Assembly (NCBI GenBank): GCA_038895395.1
Contig: JAWANJ010000018.1
Span: forward strand, 1-16,497
Direction: 5' to 3'
Length of the DNA stretch: 16,497 nucleotides
DNA from: DTGL01 sp038895395
GTDB lineage: Archaea > Iainarchaeota > Iainarchaeia > Iainarchaeales > DTGL01
Shown piece by piece: positions 1 to 10,600 of the stretch. Numbering within the stretch: the first letter of the stretch is position 1; each line of letters starts with the position of its first letter. The position numbers were made by a program, and so were the translations under genes. The notes beneath the pieces were generated by a model that did not search any database, had not been told where the DNA came from, and was given only the letters and a program-made list of their open reading frames with translations.

Positions 1-2804
1 CCACTTTCAGCTTCACCAGTGTTTTTGTCAGTGAACTTAAACAAAACCTCATTATCCACTAAACCAATTATTACCTTTGGGACAATATCCACTGAAAGCT
101 CTCTGCCAGGAGCAACGTTTATTGCTATATAATGTTCAAATACCTTGCCAGATGCATCTTCAATTGAAACCCTTAATGGAATGTCACCTTCCTTAAGAGC
201 TAAAAATCGTATGCTTCCTGATACTGTGGAGTTTTGAGAAAACCTGCCAATATTTACTGCCAGGTCTCTTTCAGCCACGTCAGTAATTTCGCTACCATCC
301 GGCTTTATTATATTGTATTCGCCATATCTAAATGCTCTTTGTTCATCAAATATTCTAAGCGTCGCATCTGCTGAAGAGCCTGCCTGCCTGTTTATAACAA
401 AGTTAAGACGATACTCGCTGTTAAGTTCTGCAGAGTAGCTATCAATTACAAATGTTTTTGTTCTTTTGCCAAGGTCCTCTATTGAAAAACTCCTACAAAA
501 TTTTCCGTCGCAAAGGTTTGTTTCCCCTATTGCATAAACCACAGAGTATAGAGTTGCATATAAAGAGTGCTTTTCGGGAGAATTTTTTAGATTTCCTAAA
601 ACAGTGTCCTTAGGGTCTCTTTCCACTGTTTCTGCATAAGCATAACCCCTATAACCCAACTTTGCTATTTCTCCTTGTGAGACGCCATCTTTCACTGTGT
701 ATTCAACTTCAGCCTCAAATACCCCCTTTGCTACCGGCATCCTTGAAAATACCCATTCTAACTCAACCCACTTTGCATTTTCATTTGCTGCACTTTCAAG
801 ATCTATGGCTGTGCCATTTGGCGGCGTATATGTGGTACCACGAGCAATCCTTGTAGCTGAGGAATTTATTAAACCTAAGTATGTTGTATCTTCCTCCATA
901 AGGTTAGTTTTTCCACTGATGTCATTACCTGATAATATGAAAATGCCTGCACCACTGTAACGTTCACTTGGTACTATTAGTCTAAATCTTGCAATGTAAG
1001 TTGTACCTGCACTCAAAGTTCTTTCAGCATCACCATCTTTTAGTGACAAACCGTCAAAAATAATTTTTACACTTTTTCCTTTGATAAGTACGACTTCTTT
1101 GGTTATGGTTGTACCAAACACAGCATCGATAGGCAAAGTTACGTATGGCAAGTAATCAGTTTCAGGAGCGCTTATGACAAAGTATGGTTTTAGTCCTGCA
1201 GGTAGTGAAATTTTTGCAGTTCCATTTATATCTGTTTTTGATTCTCCAAGTATTACACCTGACTTAGAATCATACGCAGCAATGTTTGCATTGTTTATAA
1301 TCTCTCTATTTTCTCCATAAACAAAAAACACAAACCCGGCCTTTTGTATATCTATCTTTAAAACAACTTCAATAGGTCCTTGAACAGGTGGTTTTACTTC
1401 AAAGTTTCCACTTGCAACGGGCGGATAGTTCATAAAAGAGGCTTTTGCATAGTAAATTCCTGGCATCACGTTGTCAAATTCGCATCTTCCATCGGCGCCT
1501 GTGCAACAGATCAGGCCAGTTGAAGCATGGTCTTTGGTAAAGATTTCAACCCTAGCCTTTTCAAGAGGTTTATCTTCAGTGTCTTTTACAAACACAATCA
1601 CAGTAGCTTTATCCTTAAGTTTTGAAACATCATATGTTATGTCATAGAATGCATCGCTGGGTCTAACTAAAAAGTTTTCTGTCCAATCGCCAACTTTTAC
1701 TATCAGATTGTAATTTTTGTCTTCGTCAACGTTGAAAATGTATTCACCCTTGTCATCAGTATATTTGTTCTGAACAATAACATTGCTTGCTAGATCCCTA
1801 AGTTCAAGTACGGCCTTTACAGGCATATTTTTGGTGTCAACAACACGTACCTTTATTTGGTATACTCTTACAGCAGGTTGTAGATTTATTTCAAATATAA
1901 CTTGCCCAGAGCCTTTAACTTCCTTATATTCGCTTATTACATTTTTGTACTTTCCAAGGCCTGATACGCTTATAGCATATTTTCCAGGATCAACATCCTT
2001 AAAACTAACCGAACCTGCTGCGCTGGTTTGTACAGGACCATCGATTGTTATTCCAAACTCATTTATTAGAGAAGCGCTTGCTTCACCAGCACCTAATGGC
2101 AATCCAGTTTCAGCATTTTTTATGATAGCTAAAACACTTCCTTTCATTGCAGTTCTTCGAACTTTAATTTCAAAAGGCTTAGAGCTCAAATCAGTTGTGG
2201 TATATATTTCATTTTCAACCTTTACTGTTAGTGTGCCACAATTGCTTGGCAATTTTTCAAGTAAAACTTCTCCGCTTGAAGCGTATAGGCTTCTTACCCA
2301 ATCCGTCTTTGAACATGATACCACTACTTCCTTAACGTCGGTTGCTTTTTCAGTTGTGTCATCTATATAGAATATCACCTTTTTGTCTGCATATGTTGTA
2401 ACCTCAACAGCTAGCACAAGTATCTTTTGCTCGTCTTTTTCCAAAATCATTTGCATGGAGCTAGATTCTCCTTTATAAGTTGCAACTACGGTAAACTCTT
2501 TTTTTGCAGGAATATCAAAATTAGCTTTACCCTGAACATTTGTTGTCTTTGTTATCTTATCAAAAAATTTGCTTTCAACGGTAACAGTAGCACCGCTTAT
2601 AGGTGTTCTTTTACTGTCAAGAACCGTTATTTCAAGATTATAAAAAATTTGCTCTTCTGCAAAAAAATAGGTAAACAAAAAATATGCCAAAGCAACAAAA
2701 AGCACAAACAAAATTAAGAAAAAAACAGGTTTTGGAATGTGGTGTTCTTCAAGCCAATACTGAAAATTCTCCCACTTTTCTTTAATAGTATCCAAAAATG
2801 CCAT
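1..2804 (-). CDS. Giant membrane-anchored Ig-like repeat surface protein, C-terminus beyond window (partial)
   Basis: The frame is open from an ATG at 2804 to the left edge, giving 934 codons with no stop, so the C-terminus is missing. The first 26 residues are hydrophilic and probably cytoplasmic. One strong membrane helix follows at about residues 27-48, and the rest looks extracytoplasmic. From about residue 55 to 560 there are successive beta-sandwich units of the carboxypeptidase-regulatory/Ig-like type, with signatures such as PISGATVTV, GKANF and YAISVSG. Residues about 581-790 form a module shared with the 2724-residue protein encoded at 4631-12805, including KWVEL at 678, RDPKDTVLG at 729 and a CX4C pair at Cys765/Cys770. 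Similarity appears to continue to the window edge. Function is not recognised; I infer a surface adhesin, scaffold or envelope component. A terminator-like hairpin and a TATA-like box upstream suggest its own transcript. Confidence 0.9.
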   Translation of the reverse strand, partial: MAFLDTIKEKWENFQYWLEEHHIPKPVFFLILFVLFVALAYFLFTYFFAEEQIFYNLEITVLDSKRTPISGATVTVESKFFDKITKTTNVQGKANFDIPAKKEFTVVATYKGESSSMQMILEKDEQKILVLAVEVTTYADKKVIFYIDDTTEKATDVKEVVVSCSKTDWVRSLYASSGEVLLEKLPSNCGTLTVKVENEIYTTTDLSSKPFEIKVRRTAMKGSVLAIIKNAETGLPLGAGEASASLINEFGITIDGPVQTSAAGSVSFKDVDPGKYAISVSGLGKYKNVISEYKEVKGSGQVIFEINLQPAVRVYQIKVRVVDTKNMPVKAVLELRDLASNVIVQNKYTDDKGEYIFNVDEDKNYNLIVKVGDWTENFLVRPSDAFYDITYDVSKLKDKATVIVFVKDTEDKPLEKARVEIFTKDHASTGLICCTGADGRCEFDNVMPGIYYAKASFMNYPPVASGNFEVKPPVQGPIEVVLKIDIQKAGFVFFVYGENREIINNANIAAYDSKSGVILGESKTDINGTAKISLPAGLKPYFVISAPETDYLPYVTLPIDAVFGTTITKEVVLIKGKSVKIIFDGLSLKDGDAERTLSAGTTYIARFRLIVPSERYSGAGIFILSGNDISGKTNLMEEDTTYLGLINSSATRIARGTTYTPPNGTAIDLESAANENAKWVELEWVFSRMPVAKGVFEAEVEYTVKDGVSQGEIAKLGYRGYAYAETVERDPKDTVLGNLKNSPEKHSLYATLYSVVYAIGETNLCDGKFCRSFSIEDLGKRTKTFVIDSYSAELNSEYRLNFVINRQAGSSADATLRIFDEQRAFRYGEYNIIKPDGSEITDVAERDLAVNIGRFSQNSTVSGSIRFLALKEGDIPLRVSIEDASGKVFEHYIAINVAPGRELSVDIVPKVIIGLVDNEVLFKFTDKNTGEAES
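435..1063 (-). repeat. Protein-level paralogous module, copy in the partial giant protein
   Basis: Residues about 581-790 of this gene align by eye with residues about 597-800 of the other giant protein. The anchors, in order, are a beta-rich start, KWVEL (Lys678 versus Lys691), RDPxDxVLG (Arg729 versus Arg737), a shared K(H/Q)(S/A)LYA stretch and a CX4C pair (Cys765/770 versus Cys774/779). The order and spacing match closely, so this is divergent duplication rather than chance. The limits are approximate. I do not know this module from a named family. Confidence 0.75.
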
Positions 2805-2816
2805 TTTTACCGCCTG
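2805..2816 (-). promoter_or_regulatory. Ribosome binding site of the partial giant gene
   Basis: On the minus strand AGGCGGT, one mismatch from AGGAGGT, ends four bases before the ATG at 2804. This supports that ATG as the start. Confidence 0.6.
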
Positions 2817-2865
2817 TTTTTGCACAATTTTGCCTAAAGAATACCTTTTCTTTTATGTTTTTGTT

Positions 2866-2876
2866 ATTTTATATAG
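2866..2876 (-). promoter_or_regulatory. Candidate archaeal TATA-box promoter for the partial giant gene
   Basis: The minus strand reads CTATATAAAAT here, close to an archaeal TATA box. A start about 25 bases downstream would leave a leader of roughly 40 bases holding the ribosome binding site. It lies just after the terminator-like hairpin, so the last gene appears to form a separate transcription unit. The region is A+T-rich overall, which lowers specificity. Confidence 0.45.
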
Positions 2877-2910
2877 TTACTTGTGATTTATTAATCTTAT
2901 CTTTAATTAT

Positions 2911-2933
2911 AAAAAAGCATATTTTGCTTTTTT
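2911..2933 (-). terminator. Terminator-like hairpin after the Cys-rich pilin-like gene
   Basis: A perfect inverted repeat, AAAAAAGCA / TGCTTTTTT, surrounds a five-base loop, starting eight bases past the stop codon of the 2941-4626 gene. The 3' arm supplies a T run on the transcript. The stem is mostly A-T, so it is weak as an RNA hairpin, but T-rich tracts alone can terminate archaeal transcription. Position between two genes fits a transcript end. Confidence 0.5.
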
Positions 2934-2940
2934 TATAAAA

Positions 2941-4626
2941 TTAAGGTGCTTTTGGATAACACCCATAAAAAGTGCCTTGATATTCATATGTTTGGCATGT
3001 CCACTGGTCTGCATTGCAGCTTTGAGCAACAGGTTGGTGTTCGAGAGCACATCCAAGAGTCGTTAAAACTGAGCCGGAGCTATAGTTGGGATTAAAGGCA
3101 GTAAAGCTCATGTCAGGTATCTGCATCATGAATTTAACGTTTCTATTCTTGTTTACCTTATAGTTTGCATCGCCTTCTATAAATGTTATATAAAAACTAG
3201 CTTCAGAAATTTCAGAGCAACAGCTATAGCCCTGAACTTGGCATAGTCTTAATTTTTGCTCAAGCCCAGATATTGCTAACGAAGTGCAAAAATCTCTGGT
3301 TATTGGAACTGTTTTTTCAGATGGCCATTTTATTTTTCCACCTTCAAGATAATAGCCAAGATTTCTGTTTTGTGGAAGAGTAAAGTTAAATGGGCAAGCA
3401 TTTGGGTTATTTGGTTCTTGAGGTGATAGCATGCCTTGTGGTTTTAGACCAGGAAGTGAGCTTTCAACCTTTTTTGCAGCAGTGGCCTCTGCAAAAACAC
3501 GGTCAAAGGTGACATAGCAGTCAACACCTTCTATTGAACCAGTTTTAGCAATAGTAAACTTTGTGCTGCTAAGCTTTGCTAAGTGCTTTTCAGATAGCTC
3601 GCAGACTCTGATCTTAAAAAGTTTTTCAATTGTTTCGTTCATGCTTCTATCATCTGATGGGTTATAGACAAATGAGCGACCTCTAAAGTTGCCCTGCACG
3701 GCTTCTAATTGATTACGTCCAACATTTGGACATGCTTCACCATCGATGTATCTTGCAGTTGGTGGAAAATATGGGCTTTCTCTTGGTTTACAATAGCCAT
3801 AATCACAAATTCCAAGTGCCATAGAATCAAGCTCATTGTGTATCCTCGGAGATAGATAACCATAGTCATTAGACGAATTTATATTCACTAAATCAGTATG
3901 CAAAAAATACCTTGTATACGCCATTGCTTTGAAAATTCTAGAAGGTACATACATCTTGAGGTCTGTTTTTGGGAGTATAATTTCCCTAATTTCTTTCCCA
4001 GTGACTAGGTCCTTAACCACAAGCCTAGGCAAGCTCTCGTATTTGTCAGTACTTAATTTTGAAAGTCGTAAATTTATGTAGAAACTTCCTATCGGACACC
4101 CCTGTGGTGTACCATCACATTCAATAACTTCTATAAAGTCTTCTTCTTCAGCAGAAATTATTATAAGTTCAAGTATGGCTTCCTTTAATTTGTCTTCATC
4201 TCCAACAACATCAACCTTGTATCGAGCTTCGTATGTTAGCGTTTCCTTGTAACTTCTTATCATCTCTGGCATACTATTTGCAATCTGTGAAGCAAACATT
4301 GGTGAACCGCTACGTCCAAAGTATCCATGTATAAAATACCTTATAAGGGCATTCCAGTCTTCCCATACTGCTAGGTCATCAATCGGTATGGGATTCATGC
4401 TAGTATAGTACTCAATTTCTTCTCTAACATAATGATTAAAGGAGTTGAGCGCATCTGTACGCATAGTTCTTGCAACCGCTTCAAGCCTTGCATCTGTAGT
4501 AGCATTTTCAACGAATGTATTTGCGTTTCGTTCGCTATGTATCATTGTAAGAACAAGCATAGAGCTTGTTACCACTATTATCATAGCTAAAAGTGCAGTG
4601 AATAAGTTGAACCCATGACATTTCAA
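2941..4626 (-). CDS. Large Cys-rich protein with prepilin-like N-terminus, possible minor pilin or tip protein
   Basis: 561 residues. The N-terminus reads MKCHG then FNLFTALLAM, followed by a hydrophobic helix to about residue 29. That is the layout of a type IV prepilin: a short charged leader, Gly at the cleavage site, then a helix that anchors and packs into a filament. Position +5 is Thr, not the usual Glu. The remaining 530 residues look extracytoplasmic and hold 16 cysteines, with a dense C-terminal cluster (ADQWTC, GTFYGCYP), so disulfides are likely. The size is far above a structural pilin (about 100-200 residues); large pilin-like proteins of this kind can be tip or minor subunits, which is inference here. 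The start is TTG at 4626, four bases after a GGTGA that overlaps the stop of the preceding gene. ATGs at 4621 and 4616 are out of frame, and the next in-frame Met (residue 15) would lose the leader. Confidence 0.85.
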   Translation of the reverse strand: MKCHGFNLFTALLAMIIVVTSSMLVLTMIHSERNANTFVENATTDARLEAVARTMRTDALNSFNHYVREEIEYYTSMNPIPIDDLAVWEDWNALIRYFIHGYFGRSGSPMFASQIANSMPEMIRSYKETLTYEARYKVDVVGDEDKLKEAILELIIISAEEEDFIEVIECDGTPQGCPIGSFYINLRLSKLSTDKYESLPRLVVKDLVTGKEIREIILPKTDLKMYVPSRIFKAMAYTRYFLHTDLVNINSSNDYGYLSPRIHNELDSMALGICDYGYCKPRESPYFPPTARYIDGEACPNVGRNQLEAVQGNFRGRSFVYNPSDDRSMNETIEKLFKIRVCELSEKHLAKLSSTKFTIAKTGSIEGVDCYVTFDRVFAEATAAKKVESSLPGLKPQGMLSPQEPNNPNACPFNFTLPQNRNLGYYLEGGKIKWPSEKTVPITRDFCTSLAISGLEQKLRLCQVQGYSCCSEISEASFYITFIEGDANYKVNKNRNVKFMMQIPDMSFTAFNPNYSSGSVLTTLGCALEHQPVAQSCNADQWTCQTYEYQGTFYGCYPKAP

Positions 4627-4636
4627 TCTATCACCC
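4627..4636 (-). promoter_or_regulatory. Ribosome binding site overlapping an upstream stop codon; decides a TTG start
   Basis: GGGTGA on the minus strand contains both the TGA stop of the giant gene and a GGTGA Shine-Dalgarno. TAGA then leads to the TTG at 4626. The overlap suggests coupled translation of the giant protein and the pilin-like protein. Confidence 0.6.
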
Positions 4637-7600
4637 AGTGCTAGTGGTGCCTAATGCACTTCCACCAGGACATCCTTCTGACGCTATTTCATAGCTGCGC
4701 CATGTATTATACTTTGCTTCTATGTCTAAAGCATACCTTCTTGCTTTATCTGGTGTTTTATCTTTGCTGAGGAGCTCAAATGCAGCACGGATGTTGTTTT
4801 GGTTGGCAGCAAGTTTTTCGCTTATATGCCTTGCTACGCAATTTATTGTAAGCTTGACCTCGCTTTCTTCACCTTCATACCATTTACGCTTTACTGGACA
4901 AGGCTCAAAGTTCTCAAAGCTTGTTGTCAGGGCAGCCATTATCAAAGCTTCACGTACATTGAAATTAATTGATGCCTCCTTTATACTTCCACTGTTCTTG
5001 TAGTATGCGACAACTTCTTCAGGTTTGATATACTCTTCCGGTTTTGGTACTAAACAACCGACCATTTCAGATACGCCTCTTTCCCTGTATTCTGCACAAT
5101 CTTCGCGCCATAGAGCAAGTGGATTTTGAGATATTGCTTTTCGCATCTCTTCAATTTTTTCTGGCGTATCCACAAGTTCAAGCTTATAGCTAATGTTTCC
5201 ATAGTCGTCCTTGCTTATTGTTATTTTGTAGGTTCTGTTTTTGAGCAATGGTGGACCAGTGTAATTGCTTGCTACGCGTGAAGCATCCCCAATAGTAATG
5301 CCTGCTTCAGGCACATAACCTTTTTCGATAAGGTTTTCAATACCCCCTCTTACATGGGCAGAATATGTGGCATAACCTGCTGCATTTGAAACAGCTCCAC
5401 AAGCAATGCTTTTTGCCATTCTACCCCAAAACTGCCATGTCTTTAACGTGTCCCACATACGCCTAAATAAACCTGGTTTGATCTCCCCCTCTACCAAATC
5501 GTCTCCCATTGTAGACAATATCTTCTCTGATGCTTTTTTTCCATAGTATTCGCTGATTTCCTTTTTGTACTTTCTACCAATCATATCAATACTCTTTCCT
5601 ATCGCATCGTCCAACTCACTTTTTGGTATCTTGCGTACTACATTTTTGCTTTTACCTTTACTCATGTAAGATAACCTAGCTTTCAAATCATTTTTTAAGT
5701 CATTTATTATTTGCTTATGTGCACTAGGATCAAGTTCTAAACGCACTGTGGCATTTTCTGCTATTTTTTTGGCAGCATTTGCTATTTCTACGTCTGTAGG
5801 TAGATATACATCTGAAGAAAACGGATTTATCTCTGATGCGAGCTTGCTAAGATCTCCTTGGAATATGCTTGCATACTGCTTTGCACTAGCATCTTTTACT
5901 AAATCCTTTATATCATTTCCAAGCGAATCAATATTGCTTGTGAAAGCACTTTTCACAGTAGGATCTGCAGCAGCATCGCGCCAGATCTTTTTAACAATAG
6001 CATTATCTTTCAACAAGTCTTTTAGTGTCATCTTTGGATTTTGCTTGGCTGTGTTTAAAGCCTCCGTCAGCTTATCTTTTAGAGATTTTCTTAATGAGTT
6101 TGTAAATGCTTCCCTTGCAGTTGGATCTGCTGTTAGAAGGTACTTAGTTTGTAAGGCAGTCACAGCTCTGTTTGATACCTCAGAAGCGATAGTATTAATA
6201 TGCTGTGTGCCAAGCTGCTTTAATGGCATTTTAGCCCAATAACCGCCTTTATCAAGCACATATCTTCTAAATTCGTTTAATAATAAGTCTGAAGATTCAC
6301 CAAGTATGGCTGCAGGCAAGGCATCATCTAGGTAGCTTTCAACGGCTTCATTAGAGAGATCGCCTTCTGTGTCAGGCGTTTTGCTTTTTGTCCAAGGGAA
6401 TATGCTTTTTACACTATCCCATACTTTTCCTAAACTCGCTAAGAAGCCTCTGCCGCCTTTTGTTGTGCCAAGTAGACCGCCAATTGAGGTAGGCGCACAA
6501 TCGAAAGCAACATCCAAGAACAAACCAGGCCATGTTACGAAAAACCATGGCCTTGCAACAGCATTGCATACAAAAGATGTTGCGAAACATGATCCGAAAT
6601 AGATGCCATAGCCTTGCTGCTTTAGGCCCAATATTTTCTGGCCCACAGGCGAATCATCTATGCGGCCGCCCTTGCCTACGTCTTCCATTAGCTCTTGTGC
6701 TTTCTTTAGCCTGTCACTTGCTGTTAATGCTCTTGCTGCTGCTGCAAAGTCAATAGCATCAGGATCACCTTTCCAACCCACAGTGGCGTAGAATACCTTG
6801 CTTTTTCCAGGTTCAACCTTTTCTTTGACCATTTTTTCAATAAGTTTATAAGGATGTATACCACAGAGTTCAAGAGTTATTTCACGCCAAGATCGCATCT
6901 CCTTTGTTGCAAACAAAGCACTCCTAGCTTTTACACCTATCTTTTTACCAGCGGCAAATTCAAAGTATGCATCATTGGCTTTAACACAAAGCTTGAATTC
7001 CTTTTTGAATGTTTTGCCTTCTTCGTCAACTTTTTCTAGTTTCAATGGAGTACCTGACTGGCTGTCTGAATATTCTGAAATCCTTTTTCCATCGACTTCA
7101 AGCCAAACATCTTCTAAACCCGTTTTTTCGTTGTCGCTCATAGTTGAAAAGCTTGTTTTTAGCTCTACAGAATCCGTTGTAGTAGCAACAACATTCATAT
7201 CCATGCATACAGGTATGCCATAATAGAGCTCCAATCTTTCTGCTGCTGTTTCAATGCTAAGGTCTCCGCGATATTCAAGTTTAGATATTATAAGGGCAGA
7301 CTCATCTCTCGTAATGCAGCCTTCAAGTGTGAATGAACCTTTAATCAGCTGATCAACTGCTTCAGCAGCTTTGTTTACAATCTCGCTTTGCATCTTTTCA
7401 TCTAACGTGACGTACATTTTGTTTATGCCAACACCAACAGTTACTGGCTGTGCTTGTTGCTGAGATACTTGTTGTATGTATATTTTTGCTATACCACTGC
7501 CTTCAATGTCACTTAATAAAACCCTAAGCTTATTTGTCTGATATGCAACGTTCACTCTGCTTTTGTCATCAAATAGTTTCTGAGCTAGAAGCTCTGCAGC

Positions 7601-10600
7601 AGGTTTCAGTGCATCTGAGCCTTCAGTAACGCCAAGCCAAGTGTTGTATGGCCTGTCAGCACTAAGGCCTTTATTTGCTGGCAAGAAATTTGCAATGTTT
7701 TGTACACGCATTGTGCACTCAGGTGTAACTTTTAGATCTTCAACAACTTTTACTAAAATAAAATAGTTTTCTCTCGACAATCTTCCTTGAATATTTTGCA
7801 CTGCTCCTTGAACTGATATTTTATATCGCCCACAACCCATTAAAGGTTTCGTTATGAAGATCTTGCTAGTGGTAAATCCTGTTGCGCTTTTAACAATGTC
7901 ACTTACATCTCCTTGGAAGTATTCGGTAACAAATGTTGCAAACTCTTTGGAGCTTTCGACTCTTCTTTGCAAAACTTCCTTACCAAGATAGTCGTTTTTC
8001 ATATAAACAGTGTATACTTCAGGTACTATACCAAGAGCAGAAAAGCTACAAAAGCCCTCTGCTTGGTTGCATATTGGGTAACTTGTTGCAGCATCACTTT
8101 GTTGTAGCAATCTTTCTACCTTCTGCATGACGCCTTTTATTCTTTCGACTATATGCCCAGCTAATTGCCAAGAGTCACAGTAAGCAGAATCACAACCAAT
8201 GTCTGCACTGGTTATTGGAAATTGCACTGTTTTTGTAGAACCAGAAGGTTCATCACATACTGGAATCTGAACTTCCTTATAAACAGGCCCTGACAAAACA
8301 TCGGGCTTTTTTCCAATCTCCACTAGTATTGGTAGTGGATTTGAATCCACAAACTTTTGACTATTTACAAGAAAACCACTAACTGAAATATTATTAGGTC
8401 TGCCTATATTAAAGTAATCCCCACGTTTTGTTAGTACTAATTGGGCTTGCACACTTTCGTCAGGATAAACTACGTCTTTTCCACCCAAAAGTGTTATCGT
8501 TAAAGTATTGTTACCCAGATTTGCAGGCTTCACGGAAAAGTTCCTTAGTACTTCTCCACACTCGTTCTTTATTGAGATTTTCTTTGAAATGACACCCTGG
8601 CTGGAATCTTCACTTGAGAAATACAGCTCCTCTATGGCAGCAATCTTTATGCATTGAGCCGATGACACTATAACCCAAACAGAAACAACCTTCTGAAACT
8701 GTTTTCCATCAACAGTACCAGTGAGTACAATCTCTCCTTTGTGAGGTCCTCTGGTGAGGTTTGCTGCAGTGCTAGTAGCTAGTATTGTTTTTGGTTCCAT
8801 TTCCTCGCCTGGTGCCAAGGTAACCGCAAATGGAGTGCTTGCCATTGCTGGATTTCCTTGAATGTAAGGCACGCTAGGCGCATTTGTTGGAATTTGTAGT
8901 CCACCTGGTTGAGACAAAAGATTCATTGCTTGTTCTTGAGTTATGCTTCCAGTTTGGAGCACATATATTTCTATTTGCTGCGGGGGCTTCACACTCCATC
9001 TTATGTTTTCAATAACTTTTTTCCCAAAGTTTTTGGCAAACAAGGGTGCCATTCCTACAAAGGTCCCTTTTGCTGGATCAAAGCTCATAAAGATAGGTAT
9101 GTTATCGTTTGTCTGCAACGCAAACGATGGATCTGTAAAGTAAATACTTAAAGATATGCTTTTGGTAAGCTCAGGCGATTCTAGGATAAGCGTTGCATCA
9201 ACCTTTTGTTCAAATATGCCAACTCTTTCTAGGTTGTTTGTTATTCTTGCCTCTAAAGTTTTTGTTTCACCCGGAGCAATAGTAAAAGGCTGTGCAATCA
9301 AAGCAATCTTATTGTCGTCAGTTACCAATTTTGGAGTAAATGTCAAAGGTTTTATGCATTGAGAGTCCTTTTTATATGCTATGGTTATTGGCAAAACTTC
9401 TGATGAGCCAAGCATGCCTGACATATGAATATCTACATCTGACTTATCAACCTCTATGCATTCTGAAGGTATTTCCTTGTTATATGCGATTTTTATTCTG
9501 CTGGTAGTGCTTACAACCGGATTTTGAGAGCCGTTTACAGACAGATCAAATTCGGCATACGCTCTTTTTTCTAAATCTCCATTATAAACCACATTTAAAA
9601 CAATGTCAATGCTTCTATTGGCATCTATTCTTTCTGGCAAGCTTACAGAAATATTAAAGTCACTAGTATCACCATTAATTTCTTTTATTTCATAGCCAAT
9701 GTTGTCTATTGGCTCAAAAGAAGCATTTGTAAGTCTTATCCTTATCGCCTTTTCTTTTTCACCTTTGTTCAGTAGTATCTCCACTTGTGGCTCAATTCGG
9801 AGCACCTTGTCAGTTGATATTACCAATGGATAAGAAACATCTTTGTAGCCCTGAGCTTTTATCTTCACCACGTACTTTCCAGCTGATAGCTTGTCGGTTC
9901 CAAGCAAGTAAACGCCATTTGCCCCATTTTCTAAAGTGTCGTTTCCAGTGACACTCAAAAGCACTTCACCATCTCTTTCAACAGAAATAAATGCATTTTT
10001 TATTGGCTCTTTTGTTGTAAGATCCTTTAAAACCACCCTTAATTTTTCACCAGGCTTTATGATGCCATTGTTGTAAAGTTCAACAATAAGTTCTTTACTT
10101 CCTTTTATATTGAAACTTACACGCTTAGAAACATTCAGGTCAGTACCTCTAAAACTAACATCTATCGTTGCACTGCCAAAGGCCAAACTTTTAAAGTAAG
10201 CCCTCACCACTTTAGTTGTGTTGCTATCAAGTCGTACACTGCTCCTTAACTCAGGCTTTGAAAAATCACCTTGAGGATTGAAAGATAAAACAGATTCGCT
10301 GAGTGTAGAAAACAATACGTTGTTGGTTTCGCTTTTAACAAGAAGTTCTCCACTTATTTTCTTGGCTGCACTCAGTGTAATTTCAAGGGCATAAACGCCA
10401 TTTTCTTCTGCAGAAAACTCATCAGCATTTAGGCGCAGGTTGTTAGAGTCAATTATTGAAAGCTCTAGGCATAAGCCAGTATTGCAAGAAGGTTCATTTT
10501 CAAATATTTTTATAATTTGTTTTTTTGTTTCAGCATACAATGCTTGCTTTTTAGTGCTTGTTTTTTCTTCACCCAAAACACTATCTGTTGGGTCACGGAA

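Noticed and set aside
1783..2370. Plus-strand open frame of 195 codons
   Set aside because: It is antisense to the partial giant gene, has no ribosome binding site or recognisable protein features, and its composition is that of a shadow frame.
4616..4621. ATG starts for the Cys-rich pilin-like gene
   Set aside because: Both ATGs are out of frame with the long reading frame; the TTG at 4626 is in frame and has a GGTGA site.
4631..4700. Possible C-terminal sorting signal on the 2724-residue protein (GCPGGSALGTTSTG)
   Set aside because: There is no hydrophobic helix and no basic tail after the motif, so it does not fit known archaeosortase signals.
5748..6242. Plus-strand open frame of 164 codons resembling a membrane protein
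   Set aside because: It is antisense to the helical part of the giant protein, with no start signal or domain.
6480..6625. Hydrophobic segment as the start of a separate membrane protein gene within the giant frame
   Set aside because: The reading frame is continuous with no stop or promoter, so it is treated as part of one protein, although sequencing cannot exclude later processing.
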